NCBI GenBank assembly: GCA_004553625.1
Contig: SFKX01000003.1
Location: 1 to 64,000 of the forward strand
Direction: 5' to 3'
DNA from: Clostridiales bacterium
Lineage (GTDB): Bacteria; Bacillota_A; Clostridia; Oscillospirales; Oscillospiraceae
Length of the DNA stretch: 64,000 nt
The position numbers and the translations under genes were made by a program. Every line of letters starts with the position of its first letter. Positions within the stretch are counted from its first letter, which is position 1. Positions 33,846 to 42,891 of the stretch are shown here, one piece after another. Below the pieces are notes generated by a model. The model was not told where the DNA came from. It made no database searches and saw only the letters and a program-made list of their open reading frames with translations.

Positions 33846-35339
33846 CTATTCCATTTCCGCCCAGGCGAGGGCGGTTTTAAGGGCCCTTTGCCAGCCCTTT
33901 TTGAGTTCTGTGCGGCTTTCTTCGGACATCTCGGGCAGGAAGATGCGGCCCGTCTGGCGGTTCTGCCGGATATCCGCCGTGTCCTTCCAATATCCGACGG
34001 CCAGACCGGCCAGGTACGCCGCGCCCAGCGCCGTCGTCTCTATGCAGGCGGGGCGGAGCACCTCCGCGCCCAACAGGTCGCTCTGGAACTGCATCAGGAA
34101 ATCGTTCGCAGACGCGCCGCCGTCTACGCGCAGCCGCGTCAGCTTTACGCCCGCGTCGCTCTCCATGGCCCGGCAGATGTCGCAGGTCTGGTACGCTATC
34201 GACTCCAGCGTAGCGCGGATGAGCTGGTTCCGCGTGAAGCCCCGCGTTATGCCCGTTATCGTGCCGCGGGCGTACTGGTTCCAATACGGCGCGCCCATGC
34301 CCGTGAAGGCCGGCACCACGTACACACCGCCGGTGTCCTCCGCCGCCAGCGCGCAGGCCTCAGACGCCGCAGCGTCCGGGATGAGCGCCAGCTCGTCCCT
34401 CAGCCACTGCACCGCCGCGCCCGCCGTGAACACGCTGCCCTCCAGGGCGTAGCGTATCTTCCCCGGCCCGGAGGCCGCTATCGTGGTTATCAGCCCGTTC
34501 TTCGAGAACACAGGCTCCGCGCCGGTATGCATTAGCAGGAAGCAGCCAGTGCCGTATGTGTTCTTCACGTCCCCTGCCTCAAAGCAGCACTGCCCAAACA
34601 GCGCGCTCTGCTGGTCCCCCGCGGCTCCCGCCACAGGGATCTTTCCACCGAACAGCTCCACGTCCGATTCGCCGTATATGCAGCTCGAGGGCTGCACCTT
34701 CGGAAGCATCTGCTCGGGTATGCCGAAGAGCTCCAAAAGCTCCGCGTCCCAGCGCAGGCGGCGTATGTCGAACAGCATCGTCCGCGACGCGTTCGTCACG
34801 TCCGTCACATGCGCCCTGCCGCCGGTCAGCTTCCAGATCAGCCAGGTGTCTATCGTGCCGAAAAGCAGTTCTCCCGCCTCGGCCCTATGCCGCGCCCCAG
34901 GCACATTGTCCAGGATCCAGCGCAGCTTCGTTCCGGAAAAATATGCATCCGGCACCAGGCCCGTCTTTTCGCGTATCCGGTCCGACCAGCCTGCGGCCAC
35001 CAGTGCGTCCGCCATGGGCGCTGTCCGCCTGCACTGCCACACTATCGCGGGGCAGACCGGCTCGCCCGTGGCCTTGTCCCAGACCACCGTGGTCTCACGC
35101 TGGTTCGTTATGCCTATGGCGGCAATGTCCGCCGCCGTCAGGCCCTCCTGCTGCATGGCCCTTCTTGCGACCTCGAGAGTCGTATCCCAGATCTCAGCCG
35201 CGTCGTGCTCCACCCAGCCGGGCTTCGGGTAGTGCTGGCGGAATTCCTTCTGCGCCACCGAGCGCATTGCGCCAGCGCGGTCGAAGATTATGCATCTGGA
35301 ACTCGTCGTCCCCTGGTCGAGGGCCATAATGTACTTCAC
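33846..35339 (-). CDS. glpK: Glycerol kinase
   Basis: A 497-residue FGGY kinase. ALDQGTTSSR (phosphate loop), GTIDTWLIWKL, TYGTGCFLLMHTG and GGASANDFLMQFQSDLL are characteristic of GlpK; length is standard. The start is GTG 35339, whose GTGA overlaps the glpP stop, giving translational coupling; a longer upstream frame is inside glpP. It phosphorylates glycerol to glycerol-3-phosphate, the signal for GlpP. No glpF or glpD lies in the window. Confidence 0.95.
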   Translation of the reverse strand: MKYIMALDQGTTSSRCIIFDRAGAMRSVAQKEFRQHYPKPGWVEHDAAEIWDTTLEVARRAMQQEGLTAADIAAIGITNQRETTVVWDKATGEPVCPAIVWQCRRTAPMADALVAAGWSDRIREKTGLVPDAYFSGTKLRWILDNVPGARHRAEAGELLFGTIDTWLIWKLTGGRAHVTDVTNASRTMLFDIRRLRWDAELLELFGIPEQMLPKVQPSSCIYGESDVELFGGKIPVAGAAGDQQSALFGQCCFEAGDVKNTYGTGCFLLMHTGAEPVFSKNGLITTIAASGPGKIRYALEGSVFTAGAAVQWLRDELALIPDAAASEACALAAEDTGGVYVVPAFTGMGAPYWNQYARGTITGITRGFTRNQLIRATLESIAYQTCDICRAMESDAGVKLTRLRVDGGASANDFLMQFQSDLLGAEVLRPACIETTALGAAYLAGLAVGYWKDTADIRQNRQTGRIFLPEMSEESRTELKKGWQRALKTALAWAEME

Positions 35340-35959
35340 CCTCTCACATCCCTTCCCTTTAAAAATTGTTTCGCGCTGGCCGGCGCGCCCGCATCCAGCT
35401 CCTGCCACGCCTCCTCGCAGGACGTCGATATGCTGATCGCGCCTGCGGACAGCGCGCTCATCGTGTCCTCCTTGTCACGGATCAGCCCCCCGGCGATGAG
35501 CGGCGTCCTGTGCAGGGAGTGTACCTGCCGGATGATCTTCGGCATCAGCCCCGGGACCAGCTCTATGAGGTCCGGGTTGCACGCCGCGCGCAGCTTTTCT
35601 ATGTTGTCCAGCGCCAGCGAGTCCAGCACAAAGACCCGCAGTACCGTAATAAGCCCTATCTCCTTGGCATGCCTCAGGATTTGGGGCTTTGTGCTCAACA
35701 CTCCGTCCGCTTTCGTAAAGCTGCGGATGTAGTCCGCCGCGATCTCCTTCGCGGCCAGGCCGTTTATCAGGTCTAGGTGTACAAAGGCGTGCTTGCCACG
35801 CTCCTTTACGCTCTCGACCAACTTGGGGATGTTGCATATGTTTCCAAAAAGAAAGAATATTACGTTGCATTCAGAGGACAGCGCGCGGACGAGCTGCTCC
35901 TCTGTCTTGACCGCCGCGATTATCGGTTCAGTTTCAAAAAAGTGCAGTCTTTTGTTCAT
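35336..35959 (-). CDS. glpP: Glycerol-3-phosphate-responsive antiterminator
   Basis: A 207-residue GlpP protein with a PII-like/TIM-barrel fold: FLFGNICNI, HLDLINGLAAKE, ELVPGLMPKII and PLIAGGLI are family marks. With glycerol-3-phosphate it binds glp leader RNA and prevents termination. A terminator lies in its own leader (35984-36031), so glpP-glpK is probably induced through this protein. The RBS is GGGAGAGG. Confidence 0.94.
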   Translation of the reverse strand: MNKRLHFFETEPIIAAVKTEEQLVRALSSECNVIFFLFGNICNIPKLVESVKERGKHAFVHLDLINGLAAKEIAADYIRSFTKADGVLSTKPQILRHAKEIGLITVLRVFVLDSLALDNIEKLRAACNPDLIELVPGLMPKIIRQVHSLHRTPLIAGGLIRDKEDTMSALSAGAISISTSCEEAWQELDAGAPASAKQFLKGRDVRG

Positions 35960-35983
35960 TGCGGCCCTCTCCCAATAGATTAA

Positions 35984-36031
35984 TAAAAAAACGGTGCGAA
36001 ATTACGAGCCACAGACCCGTGATTTCGCACC
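35984..36031 (-). terminator. Leader terminator of glpP-glpK (probable GlpP target)
   Basis: On the minus strand GGTGCGAAAT (36022-36031) pairs with ATTTCGCACC (35993-36002), then GTTTTTTT. It lies between the promoter and glpP, so it works as an attenuator; GlpP binding is the expected release mechanism. Confidence 0.8.
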
Positions 36032-36049
36032 TCTATTCTCTGTGCAAAT

Positions 36050-36078
36050 ATTATCTTACCTGTATTTTAGCTCAGCAA
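36050..36078 (-). promoter_or_regulatory. Promoter of glpP-glpK
   Basis: On the minus strand TTGCTG (36073-36078), 17 bases, GATAAT (36050-36055); the leader begins about ten bases before the attenuator stem. The remaining gap to 36199 shows no gene or clear terminator. Confidence 0.6.
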
Positions 36079-36199
36079 TGCTATAAAAGCAATGCATGAT
36101 GCTGATGAATTTTGCCCAAAGATTTCGTTAAACCGCACAAAACTGCGCATGGATTATGCCAATATTGTTGCAATTTTAACGAACTGCTAATTTAACGCT

Positions 36200-37147
36200 T
36201 CACTGTTTTTTGGCGAGGGCAGCTCTGGCCTTTTCGACTATTCCCTCGGGGGTCAGGCCGTAGGCTTCGAGGACCTTTTCGGCCTTGCCGGAGCGGCCGA
36301 ACTCATCATAAACGCCATGGCGCACGACGGGAACGGGGAAGTTCTCGGCCAGGAAGGCCGCGACTGCGGAGCCCAATCCTCCCATGACACTGTGTTCCTC
36401 GGTGGTGACGAGGCAGCCGGTCTCTTTGGCAGCGGCGAGCAGGGCCTCGCCGTCCAGGGGCTTTATGGTGTGGAAGTCCAGGACGCGGGCGGAGATTCCC
36501 TCGGCCTCGAGCAGTTCCGCCGCGGCCAGCGCGCGCTGGACCATGAGGCCGGTGGCGCAGATGGTGAGGTCCTTGCCCTCGCGCAGCTTGGCGGCCTTGC
36601 CGAGCTCAAACTTGTAGCCCGGGACGGAGTCTGTGACGTATTCCACGGCCATGCGGCCCAGTCTGAGGTATGCGGGGCCGTCGTAGTCGATGAGTGCGAG
36701 GACGGCCTGGCGCATCTCAGCCCCGTCGCAGGGGTTCACGACGGTCATGCCCGGTATGGCGCTCATGAGCGCCAGGTCCTCCAGGCACTGGTGGGTGGCC
36801 CCGTCCTCGCCGACGGAGAGGCCGCCGTGCGAGCCGACGCACTTGACGTTCAGGCCGGGATAGGCCACGGAGTTGCGGACCTGCTCATAGGCTCTGCCCG
36901 CAGTGAACATAGCGAAGGAGTTAGCAAAAGGCTTCTTCCCGCAGGTGGCGAGGCCCGCCGCCACGCCTATCATATTCGCCTCGGCGATGCCCATGTCCAG
37001 GAAGCGGTCGGGATAGGCCTTGGCAAAGTCTTTGGTCATCGTTGCGCTGGAGAGGTCGGCGTCCAGGACTATGAGCTCCGGGTATTTCTCAGCGAGCTCC
37101 ACGAGCATTTCTCCGTAGACCGCGCGCGTCGCCTTCTTTTCAGCCAT
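36200..37147 (-). CDS. Transketolase, C-terminal subunit
   Basis: A 315-residue split transketolase half: pyrimidine-binding domain (about 1-170) with VLDADLSSATMT, DMGIAEANMIGVAAGLA (the TPP-activating glutamate) and the C-terminal domain with HTIKPLDGEALL. It pairs with the N-terminal subunit to make a full pentose-phosphate transketolase. ATG 37147 is one base beyond the partner's stop; an open extension to 37231 overlaps the partner gene and is rejected. Confidence 0.93.
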   Translation of the reverse strand: MAEKKATRAVYGEMLVELAEKYPELIVLDADLSSATMTKDFAKAYPDRFLDMGIAEANMIGVAAGLATCGKKPFANSFAMFTAGRAYEQVRNSVAYPGLNVKCVGSHGGLSVGEDGATHQCLEDLALMSAIPGMTVVNPCDGAEMRQAVLALIDYDGPAYLRLGRMAVEYVTDSVPGYKFELGKAAKLREGKDLTICATGLMVQRALAAAELLEAEGISARVLDFHTIKPLDGEALLAAAKETGCLVTTEEHSVMGGLGSAVAAFLAENFPVPVVRHGVYDEFGRSGKAEKVLEAYGLTPEGIVEKARAALAKKQ

Positions 37148-37148
37148 T

Positions 37149-37985
37149 TCACTCCACCTCCAGTTTTGCCAGGGCGGCGTCCAGCTCGGCCATCGCCCGC
37201 TCATATTGCTCGGCGTTCGGGGCCTTGCCATGCCAGCCCGCGTCGTTCTCCATGAAGGATACGCCCTTGCCCTTCACCGTTTTGGCCAGGATGACGCTCG
37301 GCCTGCCCTTCTCTGCCCTGGCCTCGGCCAGAGCGGCGCGGAGCGAGTCGAAATCGTGTCCGTCGGCCTTTATGACCTTCCAGCCGAAGGCCTCGAACTT
37401 CTTGTCCAGCGGTTCGGAGGGCATGACGTCTGCCGTCCTGCCGTCTATCTGCAGTCCGTTTACGTCCACTATGCCGCAGAGCCCGTCCAGCTTATACTTG
37501 GCGGCGGACATTGCGGCCTCCCAGATCTGGCCTTCTTCGATCTCGCCGTCGCCCATCAGAGCGTAGACCCTGTAGTCTGCGCCGTCAAGCTTGCCGGCCA
37601 GCGCCATGCCGACGGCCGCGGAGAGCCCCTGCCCCAGCGAACCTGTGGACATATCCACGCCCGGGACGTTCACCATATCCGGGTGGCCGGACATGTGACC
37701 CTCGATGCTGCGGAACAGCTCGAGCTGCTTTTCGGGGAAGAAGCCGCGCATAGCCAGCACAGGGTAGAGCGCGGGCGTGCAGTGACCCTTGCTCATGACG
37801 AAGCGGTCCCGCCCAGGCGCCTTCGGCGCGGCCGGGTCCAGCCTCAGCTCCTCAAAATACAGCTCCGTCAGAATATCCATTGCCGAGAGCGAGCCGCCTA
37901 TATGCCCACTCGCTGCGCGGAACACCATCTCCATGCCCAAACGCCGCCCGCGCGCGGCGATGAGCTCAAGCTCTCTGTTTGTCAT
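37149..37985 (-). CDS. Transketolase, N-terminal subunit
   Basis: A 278-residue pyrophosphate-binding half. SGHIGGSLSAMDIL and MSKGHCTPALY are substrate-channel motifs; GDGEIEEGQIWEAAMSA ... IVDVNGLQIDG is the TPP/Mg motif. GGGAGG precedes ATG 37985. Split transketolases of this kind are common in Clostridia and archaea. Confidence 0.94.
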   Translation of the reverse strand: MTNRELELIAARGRRLGMEMVFRAASGHIGGSLSAMDILTELYFEELRLDPAAPKAPGRDRFVMSKGHCTPALYPVLAMRGFFPEKQLELFRSIEGHMSGHPDMVNVPGVDMSTGSLGQGLSAAVGMALAGKLDGADYRVYALMGDGEIEEGQIWEAAMSAAKYKLDGLCGIVDVNGLQIDGRTADVMPSEPLDKKFEAFGWKVIKADGHDFDSLRAALAEARAEKGRPSVILAKTVKGKGVSFMENDAGWHGKAPNAEQYERAMAELDAALAKLEVE

Positions 37986-38039
37986 GCAATTGCCTCCCGA
38001 TAAAATTTGCAGCGGAGTCCCTGCCTAAGGTCTGCCCCG

Positions 38040-38068
38040 ATTATAGCATCGGATGCCGCCGTTTTCAA
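38040..38068 (-). promoter_or_regulatory. Promoter of the transketolase operon
   Basis: On the minus strand TTGAAA (38063-38068), 17 bases, TATAAT (38040-38045). Confidence 0.7.
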
Positions 38069-38197
38069 CACAAACGGGTCCTCCGCGGTCTTAATAAAAC
38101 CGCGCAAACTTGATAGGGCTTGTATGTCGAACCGGCTCGCGGGCTTTCGTTAAGCCTGGATTTTTGTCTGCATCGGGTAGTCTTGACAAACTTTAGC

Positions 38198-38226
38198 TTG
38201 ATATAATCGTGACATTGGTCTATAAT
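38198..38226 (+). promoter_or_regulatory. Promoter of the degV-like gene
   Basis: TTGATA (38198-38203), 17 bases, TATAAT (38221-38226). The intergenic stretch 37986-38263 otherwise holds the divergent transketolase promoter and a small CGCGGT/ACCGCG hairpin near 38078-38103, and no gene. Confidence 0.65.
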
Positions 38227-38263
38227 CAAGCGACAGAATTGTATATGGAAAGGCTGGTGCAAC

Positions 38264-39142
38264 ATGGCTGACATCACCAATTACCAGATCACGGCGGATT
38301 CCGGCTGCGACCTCTCGCTTGAAAAATGCACGGAGCGCGGCATACTGCCATATAAAATGCCGTTTACGATGGACGGCAAGCCCATGACCGACGAGATGAC
38401 GGAAGAGAGCTTCCGCGAATTTTACGACTTGATGCGCGCGGGCGGCATAGCCCGTACGAGCCAAATAAATCCGGATGAGTTCATGGAATTCTGGCGTCCG
38501 CTGGCGGAGGCAGGCACTCCCGTGCTGCACATTTCCCTGGCCGCGGCGATATCCGGGTCCTGCGGCAACGCGCGCACCGCAGCGGCCGCGCTGGAGGAGG
38601 AGTACCCCGGCTGGAGCTGCCGCGTGGTGGATTCCACCAACGCCTCCGCCGGCTTCGGCCTGTTGGTGCTGCGCGCCGCGGCGAACCGGGACGCGGGGCT
38701 CGCCCTGGAGGCAAACGCCCTGGAGCTCGAGAGCGTGGCACACAGGGTGAACTCGATCTTCACCACGAATGACCTCACCTATCTCTACCGCGGCGGCCGC
38801 GTGAGCAAAACCGCCGCAGCCTTCGGAACCGCCCTCAATATTGTTCCCATAATGCATCTGGACTATGAGGGACACCTTGAGGTCTGGCAGAAGGTCCGCG
38901 GAGATAAGCAGTGCTTCAAGAAGGTGCTGAAGGACATACAGGAGCTGGTGGAGAACGCCGGCAACCAAACCCTGATCGTTTCCGAGGCTGACGCTCCGGA
39001 AAAGGCACGCGAGTACGGCGCGGCCCTGGTTGAGACCTGCGGCTTCAGGGATGTTTTCTATACGCACATTGGCCCCATAATCGGAGCTCACACCGGTCCA
39101 GGGCTCATCTCCGTGTTTTTCGTAGGCAAGGAACGCGTGTGA
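38264..39142 (+). CDS. DegV-family fatty-acid-binding protein
   Basis: A 292-residue two-domain EDD-fold protein. TADSGCDLS, SLAAAISGSCGNAR, TYLYRGGRVSK and the C-terminal THIGPIIGAHTGPG are DegV/FakB signatures; the Ser in ARTSQINP and the His-Thr-Gly loop bind a fatty acid carboxylate. FakB proteins present fatty acids to FakA kinase for phospholipid synthesis. No FakA is in the window, although the DhaL protein is a distant relative of its kinase domain. Confidence 0.9.
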   Translation: MADITNYQITADSGCDLSLEKCTERGILPYKMPFTMDGKPMTDEMTEESFREFYDLMRAGGIARTSQINPDEFMEFWRPLAEAGTPVLHISLAAAISGSCGNARTAAAALEEEYPGWSCRVVDSTNASAGFGLLVLRAAANRDAGLALEANALELESVAHRVNSIFTTNDLTYLYRGGRVSKTAAAFGTALNIVPIMHLDYEGHLEVWQKVRGDKQCFKKVLKDIQELVENAGNQTLIVSEADAPEKAREYGAALVETCGFRDVFYTHIGPIIGAHTGPGLISVFFVGKERV

Positions 39143-39182
39143 GCGGGAACATTTCCGCCGCGTTTATAGTCTCAGCAGGGTT

Positions 39183-40376
39183 ATGAATGCTGCAAAGAAA
39201 TTTACGCTTATTCTGATATTTACGATAGCCGTGGCTGCGTTGGGCTGCCTTTTGTTTTTCCGCATGACTGCGGAGGCAGGCCCGCAGCACACGGCTGAGC
39301 CTGCTGCGTCTGCGTCGCCCTCGCCAAGCCCCAGTCCGGAGCCGACGCCCAGCCCCACACCGGAGCCGACGCCCGAACCGACCCCTGAGCCCACGCCGGA
39401 GTATTTCACTGTTTCCATGGTGGGTGACTGCACTCTCAGCTCCTCTCAGTATAACTCCCACTTTGAAGATACGCTGAAGGGAGATATGAGCTGGCCCTTT
39501 TCCGGTACGCTGCAGTATTTTGAGGACGACTATCTGACGATAGCAAACCTTGAATGCAGTCTTTCGGAAGAAAAGCTCACCGGCAGCACGACCTTCCAGT
39601 TCTGCGGCGCTGCGGAGAACGCTCAGATACTTGTGGAGGGCAGCGTGGACTTTGTCACGCTCGCCAACAACCACACGCTGGACTTCGGAGAGACCGGGCT
39701 TGAGAACACTAAGAAGTCACTGGACGCCGTCGGCGTACCCTACGCCGGCCCCAATGAGAGTTACGTTTATTCAAGGGACGACGGCATAGTCGTCGGCCTT
39801 TACGCTGCGCGCTGGCTGGCGGGTGAGGCAGAGATCCGCGCCGGCGTCTCCGCTCTGGCGGAGCGCGAGGATATAGACCTCGTCATCTGCCTCATGCACT
39901 GGGGCTTGGAGGGCAGCTACCGCGTGACGGAAAGCCAGAAGCAGCTGGGCCGTGCCGCCATAGACGCGGGCGCGGACATTGTCTACGGCTCGCACCCGCA
40001 CGTGCTCCAGCAGATAGACGAATATAACGGCGGCTATATCGTAAACAGCCTGGGCAACTGGTCCTTCGGCGGCAACACCGCACCCAGGGACAGGGATACC
40101 GCCATAGTGCAGTTCACAGTAAAGCGCGACGTGGACGGCTCCGTGAGCGTGGAGGGTTGGGAAGCCATACCGTGCTGCCTCTCCAGTACGCCCGGCGTGA
40201 ACGACTACCGGCCTGAACCCTATGCCGAGGGCAGCGAGGAGTATGAAAGGACGATGTCCAAGCTCCTCGGCAGCTTCACCGGCCCGGACCTTGTCGTGGA
40301 CTACTCCGATTACCACAAGGACGAGGCCTCCGAAACCTCCTCCCAGCCTGAACAAGATGCGTCACAACAGCAATAG
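39183..40376 (+). CDS. CapA-like metallophosphatase-fold surface protein
   Basis: A 397-residue secreted or anchored protein. An N-terminal hydrophobic segment (6-26, ending in ALGC, a poor lipobox) is followed by a Pro/Thr/Glu-rich linker of PEPTPEPTP repeats (about 45-75), then a PGA_cap domain (75-330) with MVGDC, NLEC, ANNHTLDFGETG, MHWGLE and YGSHPHVLQ motifs for metal binding. Related to the CapA component of poly-gamma-glutamate systems but without capB/C neighbours; a cell-wall-linked hydrolase is possible. It follows degV by 40 bases. Confidence 0.85.
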   Translation: MNAAKKFTLILIFTIAVAALGCLLFFRMTAEAGPQHTAEPAASASPSPSPSPEPTPSPTPEPTPEPTPEPTPEYFTVSMVGDCTLSSSQYNSHFEDTLKGDMSWPFSGTLQYFEDDYLTIANLECSLSEEKLTGSTTFQFCGAAENAQILVEGSVDFVTLANNHTLDFGETGLENTKKSLDAVGVPYAGPNESYVYSRDDGIVVGLYAARWLAGEAEIRAGVSALAEREDIDLVICLMHWGLEGSYRVTESQKQLGRAAIDAGADIVYGSHPHVLQQIDEYNGGYIVNSLGNWSFGGNTAPRDRDTAIVQFTVKRDVDGSVSVEGWEAIPCCLSSTPGVNDYRPEPYAEGSEEYERTMSKLLGSFTGPDLVVDYSDYHKDEASETSSQPEQDASQQQ

Positions 40377-40384
40377 AATAAACA

Positions 40385-40415
40385 GAGCCGGAGCCCCTCG
40401 GGGCTCCGGCTTTTT
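40385..40415. terminator. Convergent terminator between capA-like gene and S9 peptidase
   Basis: AGCCGGAGCCCC-TC-GGGGCTCCGGCT followed by TTTTC on the plus strand. Confidence 0.85.
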
Positions 40416-42400
40416 CAGGCTTTGAGGTGTTTTTCCATCCACTCCGTTATCTCTCTTAGCCTTCTCATCCGGTTCTTCGGCTTTCCGGAGCGGGAGAGCT
40501 CGTGATTCTCACCCTTGAAAATGCACATACGGCTCTCCACGCCACGGTATCTGAGCGCGTAAAACATCTGGATGCCCTCTGAGATCGGGCAGCGGTAGTC
40601 CTCGTCCGAGTGGATAAACAGCGTCGGCGTCGTCACCCGGTCCGCGTACTTGAGCGGGGACTGCGCCCAGATCCTCTCCAGGCCCGTCCAGGGTTCGCCG
40701 CCCACCTGGTCCTGGGCGAAGTACCAGCCGATGTCCGAGCTGTTGTGGAAACTTATCCAGTTCGAGATGCTCCGCTGGCTCGCGGCACATTTGAAGCGGT
40801 CCGTGTGGCCGATTATCCAGTTTGTCATAAAACCGCCGTAGCTGCCGCCCGTGACGCCGAGCCTTTCCGGGTCTATGAAGTCGCAGTTTTCCAGCGCGGT
40901 ATCCACAAAGAGCATGAGGTCCGCGAAGTCCTGCTCTCCGTAACGTCCACGTATGTCCGCGAACTCGTCGCCGCCGCCGTCACCGCCCGTGGGGTTGCAG
41001 AACAAGACGGCAAAACCCCTTGAGGCCCAGAGCTGCATCTCGTGGAAATAACAGCTGCCGTAGACCGTCTTTGGCCCGCCGTGTATGTCCAGGATGGCGG
41101 GGTATTTTTTGCCCGACTCCATGTCTACGGGCTTTATGACCCAGCCCTCTATCATGCGGCCCTCGGAATTAACAAAGCTCAGGGGTTCCGGGGCTGAGTA
41201 GGCGTACTCCGCGCAGATGGCGGCGTTGAAGTCCGTGAGGACGGTCTCGGCGCCGTCGGGGGCTATGTACATGAGTTCGCAGCCGGAGTTCCCGCGCATG
41301 GCCGAAACGGCGAAGCCCTCACGCCACAGGCAGGCGCTGACGATATTGAGGCCCGGCTTCGCGTGGTTTTTGACCTCGCCCGCCGCCTCATCGATCGAGA
41401 TGAGCTGAGTCGAACTGCCCTGGGTGTCCAGGAAGAAGAGCTTACCGTCCCGCTCGCGCTCTTTGCCGGAAAAACCGCCCTCTGCCTTCACGTCGCTGCC
41501 AACGCTGTTGCCGAAGCAGTGCATCCCGTCGCCCAGGAGGCGCCGCCAGGCTCCGTTTTCGCGCAGGTACAGCTTCGGGTTCTCGTTTATTCCGTATTTG
41601 TCCATCGTGTTCACCAGGGCCGCGGCGCGTCCGCCGCCGAGCGGCAGGGACCAGTAGTGCTGTGCGCCCTCCCGCACCGTGATATCCTCGGACTCAAGCG
41701 TTGCGGTGTCTAGCGAATATAGCCGGTTGCCCAGAGGCATACTGCCCGTCCAGTCCGTGCAGGCATAATAGAGCCTGTCCCCCTCGGGAGAGAGGCCGCC
41801 CAGCTCCACGTCTGAATTCTCACCGGTGAGGAATCGGTATTCGCCCTTCTCATATATGCCGAGACGGCTGCGCTTGCCGCTCACAAAGCCCCGGCCGTTG
41901 AACCAGAATGGCAGCTCGTCTATTGCGCGGCAGTCGTCGGCCTTCAGCAACTCGGCGGCCTTTTTCACGTCACCGCCGGCCTCTTTCAGAGCCGCGTCCC
42001 ACTCGCGCGAGCAGGAGGCCGTGAAGATGAACCTGTCCCCACCCAGGAACTCGACTGCCTCAAGGCTCAGGCCGAGCCTGCAGAGCTCGCGGGCCTCGCC
42101 GCCGTCGTAGGGCAGGATGTTGAGTACCGTCAGGGGTTCTCCGGCCTCGGCGCGCTCCCTGTCCCGCTTCTCCCGCAGGGCGGAAAACACCACGCCATCG
42201 TCCGTCAGCCAGAAGCCGGATACGTCGCCGGCGGAAGTCAGCCGCCTGGCGGCGCCATCCTTCCAGACCCACAGGTCGGACCGGTAGCGGTTCTCCTCCA
42301 GGTCCGCGCGCTTTACGCAGAAATACAGCTCGTCCCCCCGCGCCTTGGGCGAATGCGGCATCAGGAATCGGGCAAAGTGCTCATAGTCCACTTTTTTCAA
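40415..42400 (-). CDS. S9-family serine peptidase (acylaminoacyl-peptidase-like)
   Basis: A 661-residue cytoplasmic peptidase: an N-terminal beta-propeller (about 1-390) and a C-terminal alpha/beta hydrolase. The nucleophile is in TGGSYGGFMTNW, the aspartate in HSDEDYRCP and the histidine in GENHELSRSG. It removes dipeptides or acylated residues from peptides; the family as a whole is clear, specificity is not. It is the last gene of a six-gene minus-strand operon, overlapping the vanZ-like stop (ATGA). Confidence 0.92.
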   Translation of the reverse strand: MKKVDYEHFARFLMPHSPKARGDELYFCVKRADLEENRYRSDLWVWKDGAARRLTSAGDVSGFWLTDDGVVFSALREKRDRERAEAGEPLTVLNILPYDGGEARELCRLGLSLEAVEFLGGDRFIFTASCSREWDAALKEAGGDVKKAAELLKADDCRAIDELPFWFNGRGFVSGKRSRLGIYEKGEYRFLTGENSDVELGGLSPEGDRLYYACTDWTGSMPLGNRLYSLDTATLESEDITVREGAQHYWSLPLGGGRAAALVNTMDKYGINENPKLYLRENGAWRRLLGDGMHCFGNSVGSDVKAEGGFSGKERERDGKLFFLDTQGSSTQLISIDEAAGEVKNHAKPGLNIVSACLWREGFAVSAMRGNSGCELMYIAPDGAETVLTDFNAAICAEYAYSAPEPLSFVNSEGRMIEGWVIKPVDMESGKKYPAILDIHGGPKTVYGSCYFHEMQLWASRGFAVLFCNPTGGDGGGDEFADIRGRYGEQDFADLMLFVDTALENCDFIDPERLGVTGGSYGGFMTNWIIGHTDRFKCAASQRSISNWISFHNSSDIGWYFAQDQVGGEPWTGLERIWAQSPLKYADRVTTPTLFIHSDEDYRCPISEGIQMFYALRYRGVESRMCIFKGENHELSRSGKPKNRMRRLREITEWMEKHLKA

Positions 42401-42891
42401 TTCTCTCTATCCCCTTTGTCCAGCAGTTTGACGGCGAGCAGGCCGAAGGGAAAGCCTATCGACACGCCGCAGAGGTTCAAAATGAGGTCGTCCACATCCG
42501 CCGAACCGACGAGCAGCAGCGCCTGCGCCGTTTCGACGAGGGCGATGGTCAGGGCGCAGACGAGCAGGAAACGCCAAAACCGCCGCAGCTTCCTCATGAG
42601 CAGCGGCAGAAACACGCCCAGCGGCACAAACATGGCGACGTTGCCCGCCAGGTTGACAAAGGCATGGCGCGCAAGATAGCCCTCCTTTGTCGAGAGCGTC
42701 TCTAGGAATTCCGCTATTGTGTGGAAAGGCCGGAGATTGACGCTCCAGCTCACCCATTTCCAATACTCTCCGTGTCCGATGAAGTAGCTCATCATCTCCG
42801 GCTGACGCCCGCGTATGAAGAGCAGCCAGAGCATGATAAGGCCGTAGAGCGCAAACAGCGCCCAGGCCGCTGCCTTTACGCCGCGCCTCAT
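42397..42891 (-). CDS. VanZ-like membrane protein
   Basis: A 164-residue protein with about four membrane helices and the VanZ-type motifs NLRPFHTI, NLAGNVAMFVPLGVFLP and DVDDLILNLCGV. VanZ confers low teicoplanin resistance in enterococci; most relatives have unknown roles in the envelope. ATG 42891 overlaps the upstream HAD stop as ATGA; a longer upstream frame is inside that gene. Confidence 0.88.
   Translation of the reverse strand: MRRGVKAAAWALFALYGLIMLWLLFIRGRQPEMMSYFIGHGEYWKWVSWSVNLRPFHTIAEFLETLSTKEGYLARHAFVNLAGNVAMFVPLGVFLPLLMRKLRRFWRFLLVCALTIALVETAQALLLVGSADVDDLILNLCGVSIGFPFGLLAVKLLDKGDREN

Noticed and set aside
38183..38207. TTGACA followed by TATAAT as the degV promoter
   Set aside because: The spacer is only 13 bases; TTGATA-17-TATAAT at 38198-38226 fits better.
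39300..39410. Repeat tract near 39.3 kb as a mobile or tandem DNA repeat
   Set aside because: It encodes the Pro-Thr-Glu linker of the CapA-like protein in frame.
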